The notes under the pieces: model-generated
Seen by the model: the letters and a program-made list of their open reading frames with translations, nothing else
Databases searched by the model: none
Told to the model about the DNA's origin: nothing
NCBI RefSeq assembly: GCF_023653455.1
Contig: NZ_JAKEDR010000049.1
Coordinates: 1-19,905 of the forward strand
Source of the DNA: Paraclostridium ghonii
GTDB lineage: Bacteria > Bacillota > Clostridia > Peptostreptococcales > Peptostreptococcaceae
Direction of reading: 5' to 3'
Length of the DNA: 19,905 bases
Shown: one piece after another, positions 8,658-14,690 of the stretch
How positions within the stretch are numbered: position 1 is the first letter of the stretch
Layout: the number at the start of each line of letters is the position of its first letter
Position numbers and translations under genes: made by a program

Positions 8658-10193
8658 TTAGTTTAAACCTAACTCCTTTAGGTATTTAGCCATTTGTTCT
8701 TCAACTTCTTCAATTTCCAACTTAATTTTAGATATATTTTCTGCTACAACATCCATATCAATCATTTCTTCTTCTTCAAAAGTATCAACATATCTAGGTA
8801 TATTTAAGTTATAATCATTTTCCTTTATTTCTTCAGTACTTGCAAGGTAACTATACTTGTCTATAGTCTTATAGTTTTCATAAACTTTTTGAATTTCTTG
8901 TAAATCTTTTTCTCTTAATTTATTTTGATTCTTACCTTTTTCATAGTGATTTTCTCCAGAAGCATCTATAAATAATAAATCATCTCTTTTCCTGTTATGT
9001 TTAAATATTAAAACTACTGCTGGTATTCCCGTTCCAAAGAATAAATTTTCAGGTAATCCTATTACTGCATCTAATAAATTTTTTTCAATTATTTCCTTTC
9101 TAATTTTACCCTCGCTAGCTCCTCTAAATAGTACACCATGAGGTAGTACAACTCCCATTCTTCCGTCTTCTGCTAACGAATTTAGCATATGTTGAATAAA
9201 AGCAAAGTCCCCTTTACTTGATGGAGGAACCCCCCAATCAAATCTTTTATGTATATCTAGACTCCCTTCCATTTTGAACTTTTTACCTTCTATTTCTGAT
9301 CCTGCAAATCCCATTGCCCATTTATCTAAAGAAAAAGGCGGATTAGCTACAACTACTTGAAACTTCATTAGTTTTCCATTTTCTAAGTGAAGTGGATTAG
9401 ATAAAGTGTCTCCATTCTCAATTTTTGCATCATCAATACCATGTAAGAACATATTCATCTTGCAAAGGGCTTGTGTTTGTCCATTCCTTTCTTGTCCATA
9501 AATTTGTGCTTTTCCATTTGATACTTTTTTAAATGCCCTTATTAAAAGGGATCCTGAACCACATGTTGGATCATATATTCTATCATTTTCTTCGGGTTTT
9601 ACTAATCTAGTAAGTAACTCTGAAACCATTGATGGAGTAAAAAACTCTCCTCCCTTTTTACCAGCATCTGATGCAAACTGAGCTATCATATATTCATAAG
9701 CATCCCCAATTACATCATTTCCTTCTAAATTGCTTGGCTTTAAATCTAATGCTTTAAAATCATTTAACAAAGTTCTTAGTATAGCATTTCTATCATTAGT
9801 TTTTCCTAATATAACGTCTGAATTAAAATCTATATTTCTAAATACACCCCTTAATTTCGACTTATTTGATTCCTCTATATCTTCTAATGCTTTATTTATT
9901 ATATCTCCTATATTACTCGCATTTCTATTTTCATATAAATAATCAAAAGTAGATTTTTCATCTAAAATAAACCTTTCCCTACTCAAAGCTCTTTTTATTC
10001 TAACTTCATCATTATTATATTTTTTTGCATACTCTTCAAAATGTTCTACATAAACATCACTTAAATATTTTATAAATAACATAACTAGTATGTAGTCCTT
10101 ATATAAAGATGAATCTATTTTCCCTCTAAATGTATCTGCTGCGCTCCATAAAGTTGCATTTATTTCTTCTTGTGTAGTCTTTTTTATCTCCAT
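8658..10193 (-). CDS. hsdM: Type I restriction-modification DNA methyltransferase subunit M (HsdM)
   Basis: A 511-aa N6-adenine methyltransferase. The HsdM_N helical domain is at the start (LWSAADTFRGKID, about 15-50). The catalytic core shows GEFFTP (182-187), the AdoMet-binding motif I DPTCGSGSLL (208-217) and the catalytic NPPF (284-287). HsdM works as M2S to methylate adenine in the bipartite site and as R2M2S for restriction. It sits between the half-length hsdS and dinD, 11-15 nt from each, with GGAGG 7 nt before the ATG. The charged C-terminus (VAENISKIKLEIEEVEEQMA) is the usual coiled coil that contacts HsdS. The length and motifs are complete. Confidence 0.97.
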   Translation of the reverse strand: MEIKKTTQEEINATLWSAADTFRGKIDSSLYKDYILVMLFIKYLSDVYVEHFEEYAKKYNNDEVRIKRALSRERFILDEKSTFDYLYENRNASNIGDIINKALEDIEESNKSKLRGVFRNIDFNSDVILGKTNDRNAILRTLLNDFKALDLKPSNLEGNDVIGDAYEYMIAQFASDAGKKGGEFFTPSMVSELLTRLVKPEENDRIYDPTCGSGSLLIRAFKKVSNGKAQIYGQERNGQTQALCKMNMFLHGIDDAKIENGDTLSNPLHLENGKLMKFQVVVANPPFSLDKWAMGFAGSEIEGKKFKMEGSLDIHKRFDWGVPPSSKGDFAFIQHMLNSLAEDGRMGVVLPHGVLFRGASEGKIRKEIIEKNLLDAVIGLPENLFFGTGIPAVVLIFKHNRKRDDLLFIDASGENHYEKGKNQNKLREKDLQEIQKVYENYKTIDKYSYLASTEEIKENDYNLNIPRYVDTFEEEEMIDMDVVAENISKIKLEIEEVEEQMAKYLKELGLN

Positions 10194-10208
10194 ATTTTTA
10201 CCTCCATT

Positions 10209-10775
10209 TTATTTAAACACCTTGCTCATAATAATTCTATGGTATTTATTTTTTTCAACTATTAACTTATCTAATAATTTTTTTTCTTTAATTATTAATT
10301 CATTTAATTTTATAATTTTTTCTTGATTTTCTAATGAATACTCTGGTATTTTTATATCTTTAAAACTAGTTGTTTTAACAATAGATACAGCACTCCCTAT
10401 AGTATCTGCTGCTAATTTTCTTTTACATTTTTCTGAGTTTAAATATACTTGAATAAACTGAGAATTTATAGTTTTTGACTTATTTCTAATTATTGCAAAT
10501 AAAGATGGTATAATCATATTTTCATACTCTTTAGTTATATATATTGCTGTATTTGGTGAACTTAGTCTTACTATAACATCTCCTTCTTTTGTTAAATACT
10601 GAATTTTTATTTTTTCTTCACTAATAAAATCATCTAAGTAATCATCTTCAATATATCCATTTTCATTAAAACTTTTTAAGGTAAGGAGCTCATATGTGAA
10701 CCCCTTATTAGTTGATGATTTTTTCCTAGATAGTACTAATCCTGTACTAATATCTGCTATTTCATCTAATTTCAA
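10209..10775 (-). CDS. Half-length HsdS-like specificity protein, single recognition domain
   Basis: A 188-aa protein built like one half of HsdS. It has a single target recognition domain (MKLDEIADISTGLVLSR, a conserved VIVRLSSPN strand, and a DIKIPEYSLENQ boundary) followed by one helical spacer (about 150-185) ending in KYHRIIMSKVFK. It lacks the EQKKGLM-LLTG motifs of the full HsdS in this operon, so it is not a recent duplicate of it. Single-domain S proteins in other systems dimerise to read palindromic-style bipartite sites. It starts at TTG (AGAGGTG lies 5 nt upstream), 12 nt after the Z1 gene and 15 nt before hsdM, which suggests a partnership with Z1 and HsdM. A truncated relic is an alternative, but the clean start and stop and the tight spacing argue for a working gene. 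Confidence 0.8.
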   Translation of the reverse strand: MKLDEIADISTGLVLSRKKSSTNKGFTYELLTLKSFNENGYIEDDYLDDFISEEKIKIQYLTKEGDVIVRLSSPNTAIYITKEYENMIIPSLFAIIRNKSKTINSQFIQVYLNSEKCKRKLAADTIGSAVSIVKTTSFKDIKIPEYSLENQEKIIKLNELIIKEKKLLDKLIVEKNKYHRIIMSKVFK

Positions 10776-10787
10776 AATATCACCTCT

Positions 10788-12893
10788 TTACTTCATATAC
10801 TCTGCTGCGTACACAGTAGACTTTACATTTTGTGGTGTTACTAAAACCGGCCACCAGAAAGGTGCTCCACTCCATCCATACTCTTTATCTGATTTTCCAT
10901 TTTGTTTTATTAGTATCAATGATGGATCATCTATTGCCATTTTTTTTGCGGGAATACCATCTTGTGTCCCATTATCAGGGGAATTCATTAGTCTTCCTGC
11001 TCCAGGTGTGTATTTTTTAGTATCTCTTCCTTCTCTAACAACTAAATGTACTTTACCTTTAGATAAATAATTAATTAGAGATAACATAGTTTCTCTATCT
11101 ACAGAATAATTATCATCTAAATCAATAGTTTTATATATTAAATCAATAATATCACAGGCTATTTCTTTTTTAACAGTAAATTCTGATGTCTTTTTATGAT
11201 CTAAATTTTCATTTAATATTATTTTGTCTATTTTATTCACTATAGGTGTTATTTTACTTTTACACTTTGGTGTAAATCCTATTGGTAACATTCTCCTATG
11301 CTCTTTTAATATATGGGTTTTACTTAGCATTATTTTATTAGGTGAACAAGGAATTATTTTACCTAATGAATCTCTTCTTATAAAAATAACTCCTTCTTTA
11401 TTTTTTTGCTCTTCAAAATCTTTTCTTAATACTGAATCAAATTCATTTATTTTTGCCATTTGATTATAAAGATGTTTAGTAGTATATAATCTTGTAACTG
11501 CTAAGTCTTCTCTCTTTCTATAACCAAACATTCTTGCATGTTGTAAAACTGTATCTTGTTGCATCTTCTGAGGTCTTCTTCCATAAACAAAACCTATTAA
11601 ATTTGAAATTGTTATACCTCTATCTAGTATTTGTCCACCTACAAATATATTTAATGGAGTTCTAAGTTCTAATTGACCTCTTTCATCTAACATATTTTTT
11701 ACTTCATTCTCTGAGTTTACAACGGATATATTCATTCTTTCATTTATAGCTGTGTATACTTCTTGTTTTAATATTTCTGCATCTATCCTATCAAATCCAT
11801 ATGATTCTATACTTTCATTTAAGTCAACTAATGATTCTAGTATTAATTTATCTAGAGTATCTATATCATTGTTTATCAACTCTTTAAGTTTATAAACTAG
11901 TGCGCTAATAATATCCTCTTGCCTTGTGTGAGAATTTTTTGCTATTTCTGTATGAATAATAAGACTGTATCTATTATTTTCATCAAATTCATCTCCACCA
12001 TTTTGGAGTAATCTAATAGTTCCTCCTACTATGAAGTTCATTATTGCTTTTCTTATTCCACTAATTTTTTTATGTGTAAGAACTTCTTCTTCCTTAAATA
12101 CTCTTCTATCACTATTTTTTAGAATATCAAACTCTTTTTGATCTATCTCTTTAAATAAGTATTGCGCCAATGGATTTTCTTCATGATTAAAATAATAGTC
12201 TCCGCCTATATACCCTTTACCTGATGGTACTAATACTGTATGAGCAGGTTTTATTGGATAAATATCCACTCCTAGCTGAAAAGTTTCTGGTTGAAGATAT
12301 AATGAATATGGAGTTGCTGTAACTTGTATGAATCTACATTCATCTAGATTTCCCCTGATTTCATTTATGTCTGCTGCAATCCTTCTAATATCAAATACTT
12401 CATTTTTCTTTTCAAATCCAATACTTGCAAAATCTGCCTCATCATCAATAATCATACATTTTTTATTAGACTTTAACGGATACGTTTCTATAAAATCTTT
12501 AAACCTTGTAAGATTATTTTTTTCTTTTTTTACTATTATTATCATCTTTTGTTTTAATTCAAATGGTGATAAATTACTTGGCATTGACATTATATCAAAT
12601 ATTCTTACATTCTCTCCTTTGAATTCATATTTCATTCTTGACAATGTTTGTTGAGATAATGCATTAGTTCCCTTAGTCAATACTACTGATAGATCATATC
12701 CATTATCAAATCCTAATGCTATTGTTCCTATAAAGGTTTTTGTTTTTCCACTTTGTATCTTTCCAAGCATCATTAAAGGTTCTTTTTTTAACACTTCTAA
12801 TACTTGAATACTTTCTTCAATACATTTTCTTTGTTCCATTGTATACTCATTTGAATCTACCCTCTTTTTATAAAACTTCCCACTTAAATTCAT
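10788..12893 (-). CDS. Z1-domain SF2-like ATPase/helicase
   Basis: A 701-aa protein with a divergent SF2 helicase fold: Walker A GKIQSGKT (44-51), motif II IDDEAD (149-154), motif III VTATP (191-195), a motif V-like GGQILDRGITIS (419-430) and a motif VI-like QHARMFGYR (451-459). This order and these motifs match Z1-domain proteins (the Z1 region spans roughly 380-620 here). Z1 proteins are known from predicted restriction-like defence operons, often with MORC-type ATPases and PD-(D/E)xK nucleases. None of those partners is present; instead the next genes are a half-HsdS and HsdM. It is the first gene of the operon, with GGAGGGG 4 nt before the ATG and a strong promoter upstream. The biochemical role is inferred: ATP-driven action on DNA. 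Confidence 0.85.
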   Translation of the reverse strand: MNLSGKFYKKRVDSNEYTMEQRKCIEESIQVLEVLKKEPLMMLGKIQSGKTKTFIGTIALGFDNGYDLSVVLTKGTNALSQQTLSRMKYEFKGENVRIFDIMSMPSNLSPFELKQKMIIIVKKEKNNLTRFKDFIETYPLKSNKKCMIIDDEADFASIGFEKKNEVFDIRRIAADINEIRGNLDECRFIQVTATPYSLYLQPETFQLGVDIYPIKPAHTVLVPSGKGYIGGDYYFNHEENPLAQYLFKEIDQKEFDILKNSDRRVFKEEEVLTHKKISGIRKAIMNFIVGGTIRLLQNGGDEFDENNRYSLIIHTEIAKNSHTRQEDIISALVYKLKELINNDIDTLDKLILESLVDLNESIESYGFDRIDAEILKQEVYTAINERMNISVVNSENEVKNMLDERGQLELRTPLNIFVGGQILDRGITISNLIGFVYGRRPQKMQQDTVLQHARMFGYRKREDLAVTRLYTTKHLYNQMAKINEFDSVLRKDFEEQKNKEGVIFIRRDSLGKIIPCSPNKIMLSKTHILKEHRRMLPIGFTPKCKSKITPIVNKIDKIILNENLDHKKTSEFTVKKEIACDIIDLIYKTIDLDDNYSVDRETMLSLINYLSKGKVHLVVREGRDTKKYTPGAGRLMNSPDNGTQDGIPAKKMAIDDPSLILIKQNGKSDKEYGWSGAPFWWPVLVTPQNVKSTVYAAEYMK

Positions 12894-12906
12894 ACTTCCC
12901 CTCCAC

Positions 12907-12931
12907 TTTTTTGTACTATATTTAAAATAAC
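12907..12931. repeat. Operator-like direct repeat, copy 1
   Basis: A 25-bp sequence (starting TTTTTTGTACTATATT on the plus strand) that recurs with a single mismatch at 12975-12999. This copy lies just downstream of the -10 of the defence-operon promoter, over the expected transcription start and leader, a position where a bound repressor would block initiation. Confidence 0.7.
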
Positions 12932-12941
12932 TTATATTTAC

Positions 12942-12970
12942 ATAGTATCTGAACTTTATATCTCAGTCAA
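12942..12970 (-). promoter_or_regulatory. Sigma-A promoter of the defence operon
   Basis: Minus strand: TTGACT (12965-12970), a 17-nt spacer and TACTAT (12942-12947). Spacing is ideal and the -35 is near consensus. Transcription would start about 12935 and run through the Z1 gene and the six genes after it. It lies exactly between the two 25-bp direct repeats, one upstream of the -35 and one over the start region. Confidence 0.75.
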
Positions 12971-12974
12971 CAAG

Positions 12975-12999
12975 TTTTTTGTACTATATTAAAAATAAC
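12975..12999. repeat. Operator-like direct repeat, copy 2
   Basis: Second copy of the 25-bp repeat, one mismatch from the copy at 12907-12931 and in the same orientation, 68 bp apart. It sits immediately upstream of the -35 box. Both are AT-rich with a central GTAC. No dedicated regulator gene is in the operon, so the binding protein is unknown. Confidence 0.7.
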
Positions 13000-13025
13000 A
13001 TAATTTAATTTATATGTTTAATTCA

Positions 13026-13061
13026 AAAAAAGATATTGGCTATTTAGCCAATATCTTTTTT
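13026..13061. terminator. Strong bidirectional terminator, probably the original ssrA terminator
   Basis: A perfect inverted repeat: AAAAAAGATATTGGCTA, a 2-nt centre, then the exact complement, with A/T tracts giving T runs on both strands. It lies 11 bp beyond the displaced 3' end of ssrA (13073-13089). Before the island inserted, this hairpin would have followed ssrA directly on the minus strand, so it is read as the native tmRNA terminator, now separated from its gene. On the plus strand it would also stop transcription leaving the defence locus. Confidence 0.85.
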
Positions 13062-13072
13062 ATGTATTTCAA

Positions 13073-13089
13073 TGGTGGAGACGAGGGGA
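13073..13089. repeat. att core, distal copy (original ssrA 3' end)
   Basis: The 17-bp sequence tggtggagacgagggga is identical to the 3' end of the tmRNA gene at 18854-18870, in the same orientation. It includes the encoded CCA, the acceptor strand and the start of the T arm. The pair defines the ends of a 5.78-kb integrated element. Confidence 0.92.
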
Positions 13090-13194
13090 ATCTATTATAT
13101 ATATTTTATATGATTTTATACAGAGTTATAAGTTAGTATTTAACTATGTTCTAAGCTTCTATAATTTTATATCATGTTAAGATTCATTATTTTA

Positions 13195-13227
13195 TTGTGT
13201 GCTTAATGTGTGCTAAATGTGTGCTAA
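13195..13227. repeat. Three tandem 11-bp repeats, candidate integrase arm sites
   Basis: Units TTGTGTGCTTA, ATGTGTGCTAA and ATGTGTGCTAA follow each other without a gap, one per helical turn. Two more units occur near the other end of the island (18757-18778) in the same direction. Placement about 105 bp inside the att core at one end and 75 bp inside at the other fits arm-type binding sites of a tyrosine recombinase. Confidence 0.7.
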
Positions 13228-13290
13228 ATTTAAATGCTATGATTTTTATTTAAATATATATAATTAATTATTTATTTTTTATTCAAGTTT

Positions 13291-13483
13291 TACCCTCTTT
13301 ACTATCTTTACTATCTTTACCCATTGGAATCACTTGTGTGTAGGGGTCTTTACTAACTCTTTACCCTCTCTTTACACTCTTTAAACATTGGAATTACTGG
13401 TGTGTAGGGGTCTTTACACTCTTTAAAACCCCCAAAAACTCTTTAAAAAACTCTTTACTAACTCTTTACTAACTCTCTTTACC
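13291..13483. repeat. CTCTTTAC iteron array, distal end
   Basis: About a dozen copies of (A)CTCTTTAC/A or (A)TCTTTAC in one orientation, several spaced 11 bp apart (for example at 13450, 13461 and 13472). Within the array a 31-bp composite is present twice, at 13323-13353 and 13387-13417 with 2 mismatches; each copy starts ATTGGAAT and ends TAGGGGTCTTTAC. The reverse complement of the same words forms a second array at 18501-18630. Confidence 0.8.
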
Positions 13484-13531
13484 TTGTATAATTTGATTTT
13501 ATATAATTAAAATAACAATCGATTCCATAAT

Positions 13532-13545
13532 ATATGACGTCATAT
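13532..13545. promoter_or_regulatory. 14-bp perfect palindrome
   Basis: ATATGACGTCATAT is a perfect dyad in the non-coding end of the island. It may be a binding site for a small dimeric DNA-binding protein such as the island's XRE or HTH protein; only the symmetry is seen. Confidence 0.35.
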
Positions 13546-13622
13546 CTGTACATAATATATAACACCATAGCTATACGCTATATAAGTATTTCCAATGATT
13601 ATATACCAATATGTATATGTAT

Positions 13623-13688
13623 AAAGTGCACATGTGCCCAGTTTTATTAAATAAATATATATTTAATAAACATAAAGGGGGGCACTTT
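13623..13688. repeat. 66-bp imperfect inverted repeat
   Basis: The outer arms AAAGTGC (13623-13629) and GCACTTT (13682-13688) enclose a second dyad, TTATTAAAT (13644-13652) with ATTTAATAA (13661-13669). GTGCCC (13634-13639) can alternatively pair with GGGCAC (13680-13685). An extrudable AT-rich cruciform beside iterons is typical of origins; a structured transcript is the other option. Confidence 0.45.
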
Positions 13689-13776
13689 CTAAAAATGGAT
13701 TAAGAATATAGGCGTGCGACGGGTGATATAATTTTTCTTGGTATTTTTTAATTGCCTTAAAGTTAATCGTGCAACT

Positions 13777-14154
13777 TTATTCTTCTATATAAATATTTAT
13801 TTTTCTTAGCTTAGATTCAATTTCCTTCACTTCTCTGTTGATAAATGCCCTGCTTATATTCATTTCCCTTGATATTTCTGCATTACTTATATTTTTTATG
13901 TATTTTAATTTAAAAACTTTTAATTGGTTCGTAGATAAAATATCATCAAAATTATAACCTTCAATTAATTTTATTTTTTGTTTATAATTTTTATTATTCA
14001 TTTCTTCCTTTATGTTTTTAGATATTTCTTTTCTCTCTAAATTGGTTTTACTTAAATCATACTTCAATGCTTTTAAACTTAATTGATATCCTTTTAAATT
14101 AATTTTATTCGACATATAATTTTTAGCTAATTCTAAGGTATTTAATTTAATCAT
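13777..14154 (-). CDS. Small helix-turn-helix protein, sigma-region-4/ArpU-like
   Basis: A 125-aa basic protein. The C-terminal half has a clear helix-turn-helix, NAEISREMNISRAFINREVKEIESKL (about residues 91-116), preceded by LSTNQLKVFKLKYI, the pattern of sigma-70 region 4 and of phage late regulators of the ArpU/RinA type. The N-terminal half is helical and highly charged. It is the last gene of the island's leftward run, where phages and satellites often encode a regulator of late or helper genes; that role is inferred. TAGGAGGACAA directly precedes the ATG, a strong ribosome binding site. Alternative: a small terminase-like DNA-binding subunit. Family membership is not certain. Confidence 0.6.
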   Translation of the reverse strand: MIKLNTLELAKNYMSNKINLKGYQLSLKALKYDLSKTNLERKEISKNIKEEMNNKNYKQKIKLIEGYNFDDILSTNQLKVFKLKYIKNISNAEISREMNISRAFINREVKEIESKLRKINIYIEE

Positions 14155-14219
14155 TTGTCCTCCTAATATAAAAATATTCTAACTCATTTAAAAAGGCTTA
14201 GAAACGAAATAAATTGTTT

Positions 14220-14486
14220 TTATTTCAAACCTTGTCTTTCGTTTGCATCTTTTCTATGTATTACATTGATATATTTATAATCGTATTTTAGATTTTCATC
14301 TAGTTTTGTACGCTTTATAGTTCGATATATATCTTGTCTCAATTCATTTTTTACAACTTCTTCATCTACATATTGAAGCCCTAATATAATTCTTTCAATT
14401 TGCTCTAAATCCTTAGGTTGAAACTCTTCAAACCATTTCACTAAGTCTAATATTCTTTCTACTCTTTTATTGTCTATTTTTTTCAT
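14220..14486 (-). CDS. Hypothetical small island protein
   Basis: An 88-aa charged, mainly helical protein that I do not recognise. The start is placed at the ATG at 14484-14486, since AAGGGG lies about 10 nt upstream; an upstream in-frame start at 14528 lacks a convincing site. It has no cysteine pairs, signal peptide or membrane segment. It lies between the primase gene (about 200 nt upstream, beyond a hairpin) and the HTH gene (65 nt downstream), on the same strand. A role in replication or its control is possible only by position. Confidence 0.6.
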   Translation of the reverse strand: MKKIDNKRVERILDLVKWFEEFQPKDLEQIERIILGLQYVDEEVVKNELRQDIYRTIKRTKLDENLKYDYKYINVIHRKDANERQGLK

Positions 14487-14573
14487 TTTTCTTTTGCCCC
14501 TTGTATTTTGAATTCCTACAAGGTACACTTATATGTGTTGGTATATAGTGACCTTATAGGTTATTTTATATTT

Positions 14574-14599
14574 AAGGATAGGAGTTTTTTCCTATCCTT
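14574..14599. terminator. Hairpin downstream of the primase gene
   Basis: AAGGATAGGA and TCCTATCCTT form a perfect 10-bp stem with a 6-nt loop. On the plus strand TTTT follows. On the minus strand, where the genes lie, the T tract is short (TTAAAT), so termination after the primase gene would be partial. It may serve as an attenuator or as a block to antisense transcription. Confidence 0.5.
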
Positions 14600-14690
14600 T
14601 TTAAATATGTGATTCTTTTTTTAATACTAATTAATTTAAAAAACTTTTATTTATTAAAATTAAGTAATTACTATGTTATATGAATGGCTC

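Larger units (their letters stand above)
13090..13776. other. Non-coding end of the island: arm repeats, iterons and palindromes
   Basis: About 690 bp without a credible gene. From left to right it holds three tandem 11-bp units (13195-13227), an array of CTCTTTAC words (13291-13483), a 14-bp palindrome (13532-13545) and a 66-bp imperfect inverted repeat (13623-13688). This layout of iterons beside AT-rich DNA and palindromes resembles a replication origin next to an attachment-site arm. Function is inferred. Confidence 0.55.

Noticed and set aside
10696..11070. Plus-strand frame of 124 codons opposite the Z1 gene
   Set aside because: Antisense shadow of a well-supported helicase gene, with no start signal or recognisable domain.
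1..13072. Second att copy that would make the defence and toxin region a tandem island
   Set aside because: I found no further match to tggtggagacgagggga left of 13073. A copy could lie outside the window, so stacking is neither shown nor excluded.
13291..13483. Repeat array resembling a CRISPR
   Set aside because: The repeated word is only 8-11 bp, spacing is 9-12 bp with no unique spacers of 25-40 bp, and there are no cas genes.
13745..13776. Short dyad (TAAAGTT/AACTTTA) after the HTH gene as a terminator
   Set aside because: Only 7 weak base pairs and no T run on the coding strand.
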